From NCBI RefSeq assembly GCF_009498455.1, contig NZ_CP045644.1:5459001-5523000 (forward strand): a DNA stretch of 64,000 bases, given 5' to 3'. The notes below the pieces were generated by a model, which did no database searches, had not been told where the DNA came from, and saw only the letters and a list, made by a program, of their open reading frames with translations. A program made the position numbers and the translations under genes. Positions 1 through 9,681 of the stretch are shown here, piece by piece (the stretch's first letter is position 1; the number at the start of each line of letters is the position of its first letter). The DNA is from Variovorax paradoxus (lineage in GTDB: Bacteria > Pseudomonadota > Gammaproteobacteria > Burkholderiales > Burkholderiaceae_C).

Positions 1-1048
1 GCGTCATTTCCTGCGCGAGGAAATAGGGGCACACCTCGTGTGCGAGCGCGACCTGGCGCAGGGCCTCGCGGTCGAGCCAGCCCGTCTGTGCGGCCTCGGC
101 ACGCGCGGCGGGCAGGCGGTCGTAGAAGCTGCGCGCCAGCGGGCAGGCCTCGCCGTGGCAGGCGCGGTCGGGGTATTCGCAGACCTTCTCGCGGGCCGCA
201 AGCTCGAGCACGCGCGGGCGTGCGCCGCCCTGCCCCAGCACCCGCAGCGCATCGAGCGCCACGGGCCGGCCGGAGGTCTTGGCGGTGAGGAAGAACACCT
301 TGTCGACCCGGTGCGCCGCGCGCGCCTTGAGCAGCGGGAACAGCGTGGCCAGCGTCTTGCCGATGCCCGTGGGCGCCTGTGCCAGCAGGCATCGCGCACT
401 GACCGCCGCGCGGTAGACCGCCTCGGCCAGTTCGCGCTGGCCGGTGCGGAACGTGGCGTGGGGAAATTCGAGCCGCGCCAGTGCGGCGTCGAGCGCGCCG
501 CGGTGATCAGCCTCGCGCTGCGCCCAGTCGCTGTAGCAGGCGCACAAGGTCTCGAAGTGCGTGCGCAAGGTGTCGCGCGTGTGCTGCTCCTCGAGCACGG
601 TTTCATCGCCGCTGGCCAGGTCGAGGTAGACCAGTGCAACGGTCAGGCTGTCGTGCCCTTCCTGTTCGCAGAGCATCCAGCCGTAGCAGCGCGCCTGTGC
701 CCAGTGCAAGGCGCGGTGGTTGGCGCGGATGGCGTCGAAGTCGCCGCGGAAGGTCTTGATTTCTTCCACCCGCGCCTGCGACGGGTCGTAGCCGTCGGCC
801 CGGCCGCGCACGCGCAAGGGGCCGCAGGTGGTGTCGAGCGGCACCTCGCTGCGGTAGTCGCCACCGCGCCGGGCCTGCACGAGCGCGTGGCCGGCCATGC
901 CTTCGAGCGCGCTGGGCGCGGGCACGAAGCGCAGGTCGAGATCGCCTGCCTTGGCGCCGAACGCGCACAAGGCCTTGACGGACACGACGTGCGCCGCCGA
1001 GACGGTGGCAGACGCGGCGGGAGACGGAGATTGGGGTTCGGAAGGCAT
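1..1048 (-). CDS. ATP-dependent DNA helicase, XPD/DinG (Rad3) family, N-terminal part
   Basis: Partial gene: the C-terminal part lies beyond base 1. About 349 codons are visible from an ATG at 1048. Residues 80-100 carry an Asp followed by a Glu-Ile-Lys triplet (D85, E96-I-K98), the pattern of PD-(D/E)XK nucleases such as the Cas4/RecB type. A Walker A motif APTGIGKT follows at about 225-232. Four cysteines (C290, C297, C302, C340) are spaced like the Fe-S cluster of XPD/DinG helicases. Inferred role: iron-sulphur superfamily 2 helicase in DNA repair or unwinding of recombination intermediates, possibly with its own nuclease activity. The family call is strong; nuclease activity is inferred from the motif only. 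It runs divergently from the signalling module at 1190. Confidence 0.85.
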   Translation of the reverse strand, partial: MPSEPQSPSPAASATVSAAHVVSVKALCAFGAKAGDLDLRFVPAPSALEGMAGHALVQARRGGDYRSEVPLDTTCGPLRVRGRADGYDPSQARVEEIKTFRGDFDAIRANHRALHWAQARCYGWMLCEQEGHDSLTVALVYLDLASGDETVLEEQHTRDTLRTHFETLCACYSDWAQREADHRGALDAALARLEFPHATFRTGQRELAEAVYRAAVSARCLLAQAPTGIGKTLATLFPLLKARAAHRVDKVFFLTAKTSGRPVALDALRVLGQGGARPRVLELAAREKVCEYPDRACHGEACPLARSFYDRLPAARAEAAQTGWLDREALRQVALAHEVCPYFLAQEMT

Positions 1049-1189
1049 GCTGCCGATACTGGATGAAACCACAGTATACCGAGCACCGAATGCGGCAATA
1101 CGTCACACAAAGTGCTATCGGGGTGTTCTCCGACAGGTCAAATGCACTTTTTCGGCAAGACTTGACAAGTTTTGCTTACAAATGCGCCC

Positions 1190-4100
1190 ATGAAAACTCC
1201 CTCCGCGATCGACCCCGTCGAATTCGACCGCCTGCTCAGCCGCAACCTCAAGCTGCCGCTGCTCGGGGGCCTGATCGGCGCCGTGGCATTCGTCGCGCTC
1301 ATCCTGTATTTGCTGTCGAGCCTGAGCTGGGTCGAGCACACCGACCAGGTGACGCGCGCCGCCAGCGAACTGCAACGCCGCTCCATCGACATGGAGACCG
1401 GCATGCGCGGCTACCTGATCACCGGGGAGGAGAATTTTCTCGAGCCCTACCAGACCGCGCTGCCGCGCCTGAAGGCCGACACCGACGCGCTGCGCCGCCA
1501 AGTGTCGGACAACCGCCAGCAGGTGGAACGCGTCGACCGCATCGCGGGCCTGCAGGAGTCATGGCTGACGTTTGCGCGAGAAATGATCGAGGCGCGGCGC
1601 AATGGCGTCGACCTGCAGGCCACGGTGCGGCTGGGCCGCGGCAAGCGCCTGACCGACGAGCTGCGCGCCGAGTTCACGGCCTTCATGGACACCGAGCAGA
1701 CGCTGCGCTTCCAGCGCAACACCGAGGCCAACCGCACCAGCTGGTGGGTCGTCGGCCTGTTCCTGCTGTTCACGCTGGTGTTCTCGGGACTGGTCGCGTT
1801 CTTCGGGCGCCGGCAGCTGATGCGGCTGTCCGACAGCTACGACGTGGTGCTGCGCGAGCAGGCGGCGCATGCCGAGCGCCTGGCGCAGGAGGCCTGGCTG
1901 CGCAGCGCGCAGACCGAGCTGGTCGGCGAATTGGTCGGCGAACTCAGTGCGCCCGACATGGGCCGCAAGATCCTCGCGTTTTTCTCGCGCCACCTCGGCA
2001 GCTCGGTCGGTGCGCTGTATGTGCGCGAACGCCACGGTCCGCTGCGCCGTGCCGCGAGCTACGGTTTTTCGAGCGAGGCCGAAGCCTCGCCGCAGGTGTT
2101 CTCGCCCACCGAAAGCCTGGTCGGCCAGGCGGCGGCCGAGCAGCGTCGCATGCTGATCGACCCGGTGCAGGCCGACTACCTGAAGGTCAATTCGGGTCTG
2201 GGCGAGATGGCACCCAAGGCCGTGCTGCTGCTGCCCGTGGCGGCCGACGGCGTCGCCAACGGCGTGATCGAACTCGGCCTGCCGGGCGCGCCCGACCCTC
2301 GCAGCGAGCAGCTGCTCGACCTGGTGGCCGACGACATCGGCACCTCGCTGGCGGCGGCGCGCTACCGCGAACAACTGCAGGACGTGCTGGCCGAAACGCA
2401 GCAGCTCAACGAAGAGCTGCAGGTGCAGCAGGAAGAGCTGCGCACGGCCAACGAAGAACTCGAAGAACAGTCGCGCGCCCTGCGGGCTTCGCAGGCCATG
2501 CTGGAGAACCAGCAGGCCGAACTGGAGCAGACCAACAGCCAGCTGTCGGAACGCACCGAAGCGCTCGACCAGCGCAACACCGCGCTGCGCCGCGTGCAGC
2601 GCGACCTCGAAGACCGCGCCGACGAGCTGCAGCGCGCCAGCCGCTACAAGTCGGAGTTCCTGGCGAACATGTCGCACGAACTGCGCACGCCGCTCAACAG
2701 CGCACTCATCCTGGCCAAGCTGCTGGGCGACAACCCGCAGGGGAACCTGTCGTCGGAACAGGTGAAGTTCGCCGAATCGATCTACGCCTCGGGCAACGAC
2801 CTGCTGGTGCTGATCAACGACATCCTGGACATCGCCAAGGTCGAGGCCGGCAAGCTGGAGCTGGTGCCCGAAGAAGTGCCGCTCGACAAGCTCGCCCACA
2901 GCCTGGAGAACACCTTCCGCCCGCTCGCGACGGACAAAAACCTGGAGTTCCGGCTGGAGCTGCGGCCTGACGCGCCGGCCTTTCTGGTCACCGACCGGCA
3001 ACGGGTCGAGCAGATTCTCAAGAACCTGCTGTCGAACGCGATCAAGTTCACCGAGCGCGGCGAGGTGGCGCTCACGGTGTCGGCCACGGCCGATGGCGGC
3101 GCGGCCTTTGCGGTGCACGACTCGGGCATCGGCATCGACCCGCAGCAGCACGAGCTGATCTTCGAAGCCTTCCGCCAGGCCGACGGCACCACGAGCCGGC
3201 GCTATGGCGGCACGGGGCTGGGCCTGTCGATCTCGCGCGACCTCACGCAGCTGCTCGGCGGCACGCTGACGGTCAAGAGCGAAGCCGGCCAGGGCAGCAC
3301 CTTCACGCTGCAGCTGCCGGCGCGCGCGCCGCAGACCCCGCTCGCACCGGCCACGCCGCTGGGTTCGATGGGCACGCTGCGCGCCACGCCGACGCCTTCG
3401 CCGGCCCATGCGCCGGCCGTGCTGTCGCCGCCGCCGCTCGCGCCCCCTGCCCCGGCGCCGGCGGTGCCGGCCCCGCGCTTCGCGGACGACCGATCGATTC
3501 CGCGCGACCAGGTGCGCCGCGTGCTGGTGATCGAAGACGAGCCCCAGTTCGCCCACATCCTCTACGACCTGGCGCACGAGCTGGGTTATCGCTGCCTGGT
3601 GGCGCACGGCGCGGCCGATGGTTTCGAGCTGGCCACGCAGTTCGTGCCCGACGCGATCCTGCTGGACATGCGCCTGCCCGACAGCACCGGCCTGGACGTG
3701 CTGCAAAAGCTCAAGGACTCGCCGCACACGCGCCACATTCCGATCCACGTGGTTTCGGCCGCCGACAACGCGCAGGCCGCCGCGCTGCACATGGGCGCCA
3801 TCGGCTTCGCGCTGAAACCGGCCACGCGCGAAGAGCTGACCAAGGTGTTCGCGCGGCTGGAAGAAAAGCTCACGCAGAAGGTCAAGGTCGTGCTGCTGGT
3901 GGAAGACGACGCACGGCAACGCGAGAGCGTGATCAAGCTCATCGGCGACGACGACATCGAGATCGTCGCGGTCGGCTCCGGCGAAGAGGCGCTCGAGCTG
4001 CTGCGCACGCGCGTGTTCGACTGCATGGTCACCGACCTGCGCCTGCCCGACATGCAGGGCAGCGAGCTGCTCAAGCAGATGGCGGCGGAAGAGATCGTGT

Positions 4101-4699
4101 CGTTCCCGCCCGTCATCGTCTACACCGGGCGCAACCTCACGCGCGACGAAGAGACGGAGCTGCAGCGCTACTCGCGCTCGATCATCATCAAGGGCGCGCG
4201 CTCGCCCGAGCGGCTGCTCGACGAGGTGACGCTGTTCCTGCACAAGGTGGAGGCGGAACTGTCGAGCGAGCGCCAGGGCATGCTGAAGACGGCGCGCGGG
4301 CGCGACCGCATCTTCGAGGGCCGCACCATCCTGCTGGTGGACGACGACGTGCGCAATATCTTCGCGCTGACCAGCGCGCTGGAGCAGCGCGGCGCCACGG
4401 TCGAGATCGGCCGCAACGGCCGCGAAGCGCTGGAGCGCCTGGACCAGGTGAGCGAGATCGACCTCGTGCTGATGGACGTCATGATGCCGGAGATGGACGG
4501 CCTGGAAGCCACGCGCCGCCTGCGCGCCGACCCGCGCTTCGCGAAGATGCCGGTGATTGCCATCACCGCCAAGGCCATGAAGGACGACCGCGACCAATGC
4601 CTGGCCGCAGGTGCCAGCGACTACCTGGCCAAGCCGGTGGATCTGGAGCGCCTGTTCTCCCTGCTGCGCGTGTGGATGCCGAAGATGGAGCGCCTGTGA
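1190..4699 (+). CDS. Hybrid sensor histidine kinase, CHASE3-TM-GAF-coiled coil-HisKA-HATPase-REC-REC-REC
   Basis: 1169 residues. Two membrane segments (about 22-46 and 185-206) flank a periplasmic CHASE3-like region containing the typical [12 protein letters not shown] stretch. A GAF-like domain (about 240-395) is followed by a Gln/Glu-rich coiled coil (about 400-480), the HisKA H-box [10 protein letters not shown] with His about 496, and an HATPase with NAIKFT and GGTGLGLS motifs. Three receivers follow with phospho-acceptor Asp near 826, 949 and 1096. A Pro/Ala-rich linker separates kinase and receivers. ATG at 1190 was preferred over an in-frame TTG at 1172. The stop overlaps the GTG of cheR (GTGA). 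It probably phosphorylates its own receivers and relays to partners in this operon; the signal is unknown. Confidence 0.93.
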   Translation: MKTPSAIDPVEFDRLLSRNLKLPLLGGLIGAVAFVALILYLLSSLSWVEHTDQVTRAASELQRRSIDMETGMRGYLITGEENFLEPYQTALPRLKADTDALRRQVSDNRQQVERVDRIAGLQESWLTFAREMIEARRNGVDLQATVRLGRGKRLTDELRAEFTAFMDTEQTLRFQRNTEANRTSWWVVGLFLLFTLVFSGLVAFFGRRQLMRLSDSYDVVLREQAAHAERLAQEAWLRSAQTELVGELVGELSAPDMGRKILAFFSRHLGSSVGALYVRERHGPLRRAASYGFSSEAEASPQVFSPTESLVGQAAAEQRRMLIDPVQADYLKVNSGLGEMAPKAVLLLPVAADGVANGVIELGLPGAPDPRSEQLLDLVADDIGTSLAAARYREQLQDVLAETQQLNEELQVQQEELRTANEELEEQSRALRASQAMLENQQAELEQTNSQLSERTEALDQRNTALRRVQRDLEDRADELQRASRYKSEFLANMSHELRTPLNSALILAKLLGDNPQGNLSSEQVKFAESIYASGNDLLVLINDILDIAKVEAGKLELVPEEVPLDKLAHSLENTFRPLATDKNLEFRLELRPDAPAFLVTDRQRVEQILKNLLSNAIKFTERGEVALTVSATADGGAAFAVHDSGIGIDPQQHELIFEAFRQADGTTSRRYGGTGLGLSISRDLTQLLGGTLTVKSEAGQGSTFTLQLPARAPQTPLAPATPLGSMGTLRATPTPSPAHAPAVLSPPPLAPPAPAPAVPAPRFADDRSIPRDQVRRVLVIEDEPQFAHILYDLAHELGYRCLVAHGAADGFELATQFVPDAILLDMRLPDSTGLDVLQKLKDSPHTRHIPIHVVSAADNAQAAALHMGAIGFALKPATREELTKVFARLEEKLTQKVKVVLLVEDDARQRESVIKLIGDDDIEIVAVGSGEEALELLRTRVFDCMVTDLRLPDMQGSELLKQMAAEEIVSFPPVIVYTGRNLTRDEETELQRYSRSIIIKGARSPERLLDEVTLFLHKVEAELSSERQGMLKTARGRDRIFEGRTILLVDDDVRNIFALTSALEQRGATVEIGRNGREALERLDQVSEIDLVLMDVMMPEMDGLEATRRLRADPRFAKMPVIAITAKAMKDDRDQCLAAGASDYLAKPVDLERLFSLLRVWMPKMERL

Positions 4700-5571
4700 C
4701 CCGCAAGCCCCTCCCCGCTCCGGCGTCGGGCACGCCGCCCGCGCAAGCCCAGCCGCTGAGCGACACCGAGATCGAGCTGCGCCTGCTGATGGAGGCCATC
4801 TACCTGAAGTACAGCTACGACTTCCGCAACTACACCACGGCCTCGCAGAAGCGCCGCGTGCTGTACGCGCTGGAGCAGCTGGAGTTCCCGAGCATCTCGG
4901 TGCTGCAGGACCGCGTGCTGCGCGACGCGACCTTGTTCGGCCGGCTGCTGCAGTTCCTGACGATCCCGGTGAGCGAGATGTTCCGCGACCCGGCCTACTT
5001 TCTGGCGCTGCGCCGGCACGTGGTGCCGATCCTGCACACCTACCCGTCGGTGAAGGTGTGGGTGGCGGGCTGCAGCACCGGCGAAGAGGTGTTCTCGCTG
5101 GCCATCCTGCTGCGCGAGGAAGGCCTGCTCGAACGCACGCAGATCTACGCCACCGACATCAACCCGGCCTCGCTCGAAAAGGCGCGCCAGGGCATCTTTC
5201 CGCTCGAAGCGATCCGCGGCTACACGTCGAACTACCAGCGCGCGGGCGGGCTCAGTGCGTTCTCCGATTACTACACCGCCGCCTACGAGGCCGCGCGCTT
5301 CGACCCCTCGCTGTGCGCCGACGTGATCTTTGCCGACCACAGCCTGGCGACCGACAGCGTGTTCGCCGAGACGCAGCTGGTGTCGTGCCGCAACGTGCTG
5401 ATCTACTTCAACCGCCAGCTGCAGGACCGTGCGCTCGGGCTGTTCCACGAGTCGCTGTCGCACCGCGGTTTTCTGGGGCTGGGCTCGAAGGAGAGCATCG
5501 ACTTCTCGGGCTACGCCGACCGCTTCGACACGCACGCGCGCGCCGAGCGCATCTACCGCAAGGTCGCATGA
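4696..5571 (+). CDS. CheR-type protein-glutamate O-methyltransferase
   Basis: 291 residues from a GTG that overlaps the upstream kinase stop. It has an N-terminal helical CheR domain (about 25-85), the AdoMet-binding motif VAGCSTGEE near 118-128, an acidic ATDINP motif, and the CheR signature CRNVLIYFN near 230. The family transfers methyl groups from S-adenosylmethionine to glutamates, normally on chemoreceptor helices. No chemoreceptor gene is nearby, so the target is unknown; the coiled coil of the neighbouring kinase is a possible substrate (inference). It overlaps cheB by four bases (ATGA), so the two opposing enzymes are translationally coupled. A longer in-frame start at 4597 lies inside the kinase gene and was rejected. 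Confidence 0.92.
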   Translation: MTRKPLPAPASGTPPAQAQPLSDTEIELRLLMEAIYLKYSYDFRNYTTASQKRRVLYALEQLEFPSISVLQDRVLRDATLFGRLLQFLTIPVSEMFRDPAYFLALRRHVVPILHTYPSVKVWVAGCSTGEEVFSLAILLREEGLLERTQIYATDINPASLEKARQGIFPLEAIRGYTSNYQRAGGLSAFSDYYTAAYEAARFDPSLCADVIFADHSLATDSVFAETQLVSCRNVLIYFNRQLQDRALGLFHESLSHRGFLGLGSKESIDFSGYADRFDTHARAERIYRKVA

Positions 5572-6182
5572 AGCGCGACAGCACCCGGCACCGTTCGTTT
5601 CCGCTTCGCCGCGTCGAGGCCGTGGTGCTCGGCGCCTCGGCGGGCGGCATCGACGCGCTCAGTGCGGTGCTCGACGGCCTGCCCGCGGGCTGGCGCATTC
5701 CGATGGCGGTGGTGCTGCACCTGCCCGAATCGCACGACAGCCACCTCGCCGAGATCTTTGCGCAGCGCCTGCCCATTCCCGTGCACGAGGCACTCGACAA
5801 GATGCCGCTGACCGACGGCTGCCTGTACTTCGCGCCGCCGGGCTACCACCTGTCGATCGAGCGCGGGCGCCGCTTCTCGCTGAGCTGCGAGCCGCCCGTG
5901 CTGTATTCGCGCCCCTCCATCGACGTGCTCATGGCCTCGGCCGCCGACGCCTACGGGCCGTCGGTGGCGGGCTTTCTCATGACCGGCGCGAACGAAGACG
6001 GCGCCGAAGGCCTGTTGTGCATCCACCGCGCCGGCGGACTCACCGCCGTGCAAGACCCGAAAGAAGCCCTGGTTTCCACCATGCCCCTCGCCGCCATCGC
6101 GCGCCACACGCCCGACCACGTGCTTCCCCTGCGTGACCTGCGCACGCTGCTGCAGCAACTGGAGCCCGTCCATGCCCTTTGA
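5568..6182 (+). CDS. CheB-type methylesterase without receiver domain
   Basis: 204 residues, equivalent to the catalytic domain of CheB only. The serine-hydrolase triad is visible: Ser24 in LGASAGG, His51 in VVLHLPES and Asp144 in MTGANEDGAEG. The family removes methyl groups from (or deamidates) receptor glutamates. Classical CheB has an N-terminal receiver that controls activity; it is missing, so control must come from elsewhere, for example from the receivers encoded on either side. The gene starts inside the cheR stop and overlaps the next gene by 11 bases. Confidence 0.92.
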   Translation: MKRDSTRHRSFPLRRVEAVVLGASAGGIDALSAVLDGLPAGWRIPMAVVLHLPESHDSHLAEIFAQRLPIPVHEALDKMPLTDGCLYFAPPGYHLSIERGRRFSLSCEPPVLYSRPSIDVLMASAADAYGPSVAGFLMTGANEDGAEGLLCIHRAGGLTAVQDPKEALVSTMPLAAIARHTPDHVLPLRDLRTLLQQLEPVHAL

Positions 6183-7389
6183 GGTCGAAAGCAAGCTGCT
6201 GATCGTCGACGACCTGCCCGAGAACCTGCTGGCGCTCGAAGCGCTGATTCGCGCGCCGGGCCGGCTGGTGTACCGCGCCGGCTCGGCCGAGGCCGCGCTG
6301 ACGCTGCTGCTGGAGCACGAATTCGCGCTCGCCATCGTCGATGTGCAGATGCCCGGCATGAACGGCTTCGAGCTGGCCGAGCTGATGCGCGGCACCGAGC
6401 GCACGCGGCACATTCCGATCATCTTCGTGAGCGCCGCCGGGCGCGAGATGAACTACGCCTTCCAGGGCTACGAAAGCGGCGCGGTCGACTTTTTGCACAA
6501 GCCGCTCGACCCGCACGCGGTGGTCAGCAAGGTGAGCGTGTTCGTCGACCTGCACCAGCACCGCAAGGCGCTGCGCCACGAAATGGAATCGCTGGCCGCC
6601 GCGCACCGCAAGCAGGAGGAGCTGGTGCAGCAGCTGCAGCACACGCAGCGCGAGCTGGAACGCGCGGTGCGCATGCGCGACGACTTCATGTCGATGGTGT
6701 CGCACGAACTGCGCACGCCGCTGAACACGCTGTACCTCGAAGCACAGTTGCGCCAGCTGCACCTGTCCAAGGGCAAGCTCGACAGTTTTTCGCCCGAGAA
6801 GCTGCCCACCATGATCGAACGCGACCAGCGGCAGATCCGCAACATGGTGCGCCTCATCGACGACATGCTCGACGTGACGCGGCTGCGGCGCGATGCGCTG
6901 TCGATCCAGACCAAGCCGGTCGATCTGGCAGAACTGGCGCGCGCCGTGGTCGACAACCTGCGCCACCAGGCCGAGGCCGCGGGCTGCACCATCGCGCTGG
7001 AAGCGCCCGACACGCTGCGCGGCGTGTGGGACGAATTCCGCATCGAACAGGTGCTGACCAACCTGCTGACCAACGCGTTGCGCTACGGCGGCGGCAAGCC
7101 GGTCGAGATGACGGTGCGGCGGGAAGGCGACAACGCCGTGGTGAGCGTGCGCGACCAGGGCATCGGCATTTCGCCCGAGGACCACCAGCGCATCTTCGAG
7201 CAGTTCGAGCGCACCGACGTCAGCCGCAAGCACGCGGCCGGCCTGGGCCTGGGGCTGTACATCACGCACAAGATCGTGACGCTGCATGCAGGGCGCATCG
7301 GGGTGGAGAGCACGCAGGGCCAGGGCGCGCGCTTTTTCGTCGAACTGCCGCTGCAGACGCCTGCTGCCACCCAGGACGGCGGGAAGTAA
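6172..7389 (+). CDS. Cytoplasmic REC-HisKA-HATPase histidine kinase
   Basis: 405 residues, no membrane segment. The N-terminal receiver has phospho-acceptor Asp57 in AIVDVQMPGMNG and a Lys in HKPLDP. A helical linker leads to the H-box [11 protein letters not shown] with His178, then an HATPase domain with NALRYG, VRDQGIGIS and GLGLGLYI motifs. A receiver placed ahead of the kinase domain suggests it is switched by phosphotransfer from another kinase, plausibly the hybrid kinase upstream. The start ATG lies within the end of cheB, indicating coupled translation. Confidence 0.9.
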   Translation: MPFEVESKLLIVDDLPENLLALEALIRAPGRLVYRAGSAEAALTLLLEHEFALAIVDVQMPGMNGFELAELMRGTERTRHIPIIFVSAAGREMNYAFQGYESGAVDFLHKPLDPHAVVSKVSVFVDLHQHRKALRHEMESLAAAHRKQEELVQQLQHTQRELERAVRMRDDFMSMVSHELRTPLNTLYLEAQLRQLHLSKGKLDSFSPEKLPTMIERDQRQIRNMVRLIDDMLDVTRLRRDALSIQTKPVDLAELARAVVDNLRHQAEAAGCTIALEAPDTLRGVWDEFRIEQVLTNLLTNALRYGGGKPVEMTVRREGDNAVVSVRDQGIGISPEDHQRIFEQFERTDVSRKHAAGLGLGLYITHKIVTLHAGRIGVESTQGQGARFFVELPLQTPAATQDGGK

Positions 7390-7473
7390 CAAACGAAGCC
7401 CTTGTTACGGCTTCCCGTAGGCACTGCGCCGATACTGGGGATCGCAATCAATGGATGCCGAGAGAAAACAACT

Positions 7474-7833
7474 GTGAATGTGCTGATCGTCGACGACAAC
7501 GAGGCTGCGGCCGACCTGCTGCGGGAGCTGCTGACACTGCAGGACCACACCGCCCGCTGTACCTACACGGCGCAACAGGCGCTCGATGCAGCGGCCGGCG
7601 AGCGCTTCGATGCGGCGCTGATCGACCTCACCCTGCCCGACTTTCCGGGCACCGAGGTGGCGCGACGCCTGCGTGCCACCGCAGCCGAAGGCACGCCGCG
7701 GCTGCTGGTGGCGATCTCTGGTTTTTCGGAACGGGACGCGGCGAATGCCGCGCCGGGCGAGGTGCTGTTCGACCACCACCTGCAAAAGCCGATCGACATC
7801 GACGCGCTCGAGCGCATCCTGGCGCCGGGCTGA
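7474..7833 (+). CDS. Single-domain response regulator
   Basis: 119 residues and only a receiver domain. The acidic pocket VDDN (Asp7/Asp8), phospho-acceptor Asp51 in ALIDLTLPD and the conserved Lys in LQKPID are present. The GTG at 7474 was chosen because a purine-rich GAGAGAAAA lies just upstream and it sets the receiver directly at the N-terminus; an in-frame TTG at 7402 would add 24 unrelated residues. It follows the REC-kinase by 84 bases on the same strand and is probably the output or phosphate sink of the module. It has no DNA-binding domain. Confidence 0.85.
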   Translation: MNVLIVDDNEAAADLLRELLTLQDHTARCTYTAQQALDAAAGERFDAALIDLTLPDFPGTEVARRLRATAAEGTPRLLVAISGFSERDAANAAPGEVLFDHHLQKPIDIDALERILAPG

Positions 7834-7848
7834 CCGGCGCCCTCGCCT

Positions 7849-8079
7849 TCAGCGCATCGCGCGGTAGCGATACAGGCGAAAACCTTCCTTCTGGATGAAG
7901 CCGCTGGGCTCCCAGCCGCGTGCGAGCGCGCGATCGGTGATCTGCGCCATCTGCAGGCCGATGCTGTCCTGGAGGTTGTCCCCCACGGCCAGCTCGAACT
8001 TGCGAAGCTCCCCGTCCAGGGCCTCCACCGCCGCCATGGCGGCCTCGACATCGGTGAAAGGCCGAACGCTGGTCTGCAT
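7849..8079 (-). CDS. Small conserved-looking hypothetical protein
   Basis: 76 residues from an ATG at 8079 preceded by a good ribosome site (AAGGAG, 7 bases upstream). An upstream in-frame ATG at 8130 lacks such a site and was rejected. The protein is soluble, with an acidic amphipathic middle (AAVEALDGELRKFELAVGD) and a basic aromatic C-terminus (FRLYRYRAMR). I do not recognise a family. It converges with the response regulator; stop codons are 15 bases apart. Confidence 0.65.
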   Translation of the reverse strand: MQTSVRPFTDVEAAMAAVEALDGELRKFELAVGDNLQDSIGLQMAQITDRALARGWEPSGFIQKEGFRLYRYRAMR

Positions 8080-8268
8080 TTTTTGTCGCTCCTTGGGCAC
8101 TCTGCGCGCCTGTTGAACGATGAAAGGCAAGTGTCATGCCCCGGACTGAAACCCTCCTCCGGGCATGAATTGAATTCTTTGAACTTACAAATGTGACTGA
8201 TTGTGACGTTTTCGTCAGGAGTCACGCCAAGAATTGGCATGCCCGAAAGCATGCGGCGACGGGATCAA

Positions 8269-8622
8269 TCAATCGCGGTCGTCATCCTCGTCGTCGTCAT
8301 CGTTCGGCGGACGGTAGGGATAGCCGGGGCCGTAGTACGGGCGTCCGGGCGGTGGCGCATAGATCGGAGCCGGCCGGTAGTACACGGGCGGCGGCGGCCG
8401 GTAGTAGGCCCGCGGCGGCGGTGGCTCGTAGTAGATCGGGGCCGGGTATGCATAAACGGGCGGCGGCACGTAGTACGGCGGCGCATAGACCGCGCCGGGC
8501 GTGCCGATCTGCACCGACCAGTTCGTGCGTGCGCTGGCAGTGCCCGTGACGAGCAGCGCGCCGGCCGCGATGGCGGCAACGGCGGCCCATCTGAAAACAG
8601 AAGAATCATTGGGGGAATGCAT
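8269..8622 (-). CDS. Secreted Pro/Tyr-rich low-complexity protein
   Basis: 117 residues from ATG 8622 with GGAG 5 bases upstream. Residues 1-35 form a signal peptide (hydrophobic AAVAAIAAGALLVTG, then ASA before RTNWSVQIG). The mature part is dominated by Pro-Pro-x-Tyr-Tyr repeats (about 45-105) and ends in an acidic tail NDDDDEDDDRD. Short secreted proteins of this kind, beginning with an NWSVQIG-like segment, occur widely in Burkholderiales with no known function. Periplasmic or surface location is inferred from the signal peptide. Confidence 0.72.
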   Translation of the reverse strand: MHSPNDSSVFRWAAVAAIAAGALLVTGTASARTNWSVQIGTPGAVYAPPYYVPPPVYAYPAPIYYEPPPPRAYYRPPPPVYYRPAPIYAPPPGRPYYGPGYPYRPPNDDDDEDDDRD

Positions 8623-8733
8623 GGGGACTCCAGGCCCGGCGCGAACGGCGCCGGGGTGGTCATGCAACGTGGCTCGCCTCCGCATGGTGCACGCCGAAGG
8701 TCACCAGCTGGTTGCCAAACGTGAACAGAATTC

Positions 8734-9681
8734 TCAGTCGACGATCGCTCTGCGCGACAGCATGACGTCGTCGCCGGTCGTGTTGAAGGCGATGGTCGGC
8801 GCGCTGAAGTCGCTCAGCGGCGCGCCCAGGCCGATCTCGCCGCGGCCGTGCAGCACGCATTCGTCGCGCCGCAGCGCAATCTCGTGGCTCGAGCCGCCGT
8901 TGCCATGGAAGCGCACCCACGTGCCGTAGGTGCTGACGTCGATCAGCACGCAACTGCCCTGCCGCTCTTCGATGCGCGCATGCAGCCGCGACACGCGCGG
9001 ATCGTTGACCACGAACTGCGCGTCGCCCACGCGGCCCAGGTGAATGGGCAGCTGGTCGATGCGGAACATGGAGCGCACATCGAGCCACGCGAGCTCGATG
9101 TGGCCGAAGGTGGAGTCGGGCAGCCGCGCCGGCAGCAGCGCGGCCGGCACCGTGAGGAAGCTCGTGAGGTCTTCCTGCCAGTCGATGCGGTGGACGATCG
9201 ACATCTCGGTGCGCCCGCGAATGCTGATGGGCCCGAGGTCACGGTGCTGCACGGCGCCCTCGTGCAATTGGAAGATCACCGTCTCGGTGACCCAGATCTG
9301 GCCGGGGCCGGCCAGGTCGCTCAGGCGCGAGGCCAGGTTGACGGCATCGCCGAAGCAGTCGCCCTCGACCTCGACCACGTCGCCGCTGGCCACGCCGATC
9401 TGCAGCGCCATGCGCAGCGGCACGGGCCAGCCGGCCAGGCGCTTCTGGTGGTAGCGCTGCAACTCGATCACCGCGTGCGTGGCGGCGGCGCCGCCCGTGA
9501 AGATGGCGAACACACCGTCGCCCAGCGACTTCACGACCCGGCCGCCGTGGGCCTCGCACACACGCCCGATCCACTGGGTCAGCCGCGTCACGGTTTCGGT
9601 GGCACGTGCATTCCCCATGGCCTCGAAGACCCTGGTACTTCCGGTCAAGTCCGCGAAAACGACTGTGGAATTGACACCCAT
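8734..9681 (-). CDS. Class III adenylate/guanylate cyclase with C-terminal FHA domain
   Basis: 315 residues. The cyclase domain (about 5-165) has both metal-binding aspartates, D11 in FADLTGS and D55 in LGDGVFAIF, and the dimer-interface region GDAVNLASRL. Residues about 220-300 form an FHA domain (HLGR near 220, SRLHARI, then STYGTWV), which in this family binds phosphothreonine peptides. The likely role is a soluble cNMP-producing enzyme recruited to or regulated by Ser/Thr-phosphorylated proteins. ATG 9681 was chosen because it begins directly before the cyclase fold; an in-frame ATG at 9759 is possible. Confidence 0.85.
   Translation of the reverse strand: MGVNSTVVFADLTGSTRVFEAMGNARATETVTRLTQWIGRVCEAHGGRVVKSLGDGVFAIFTGGAAATHAVIELQRYHQKRLAGWPVPLRMALQIGVASGDVVEVEGDCFGDAVNLASRLSDLAGPGQIWVTETVIFQLHEGAVQHRDLGPISIRGRTEMSIVHRIDWQEDLTSFLTVPAALLPARLPDSTFGHIELAWLDVRSMFRIDQLPIHLGRVGDAQFVVNDPRVSRLHARIEERQGSCVLIDVSTYGTWVRFHGNGGSSHEIALRRDECVLHGRGEIGLGAPLSDFSAPTIAFNTTGDDVMLSRRAIVD

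Noticed and set aside
1559..4597. Long antisense reading frame of about 1000 codons opposite the hybrid kinase
   Set aside because: Its translation is His/Arg/Gln/Val-rich with no recognisable domain and mirrors the kinase codons; such frames are common in high-GC genes.
1190..7833. Reading the CheR/CheB genes as part of a flagellar chemotaxis operon
   Set aside because: No cheA, cheW, cheY-flagellar switch or MCP gene is in the window, and CheB lacks its receiver.
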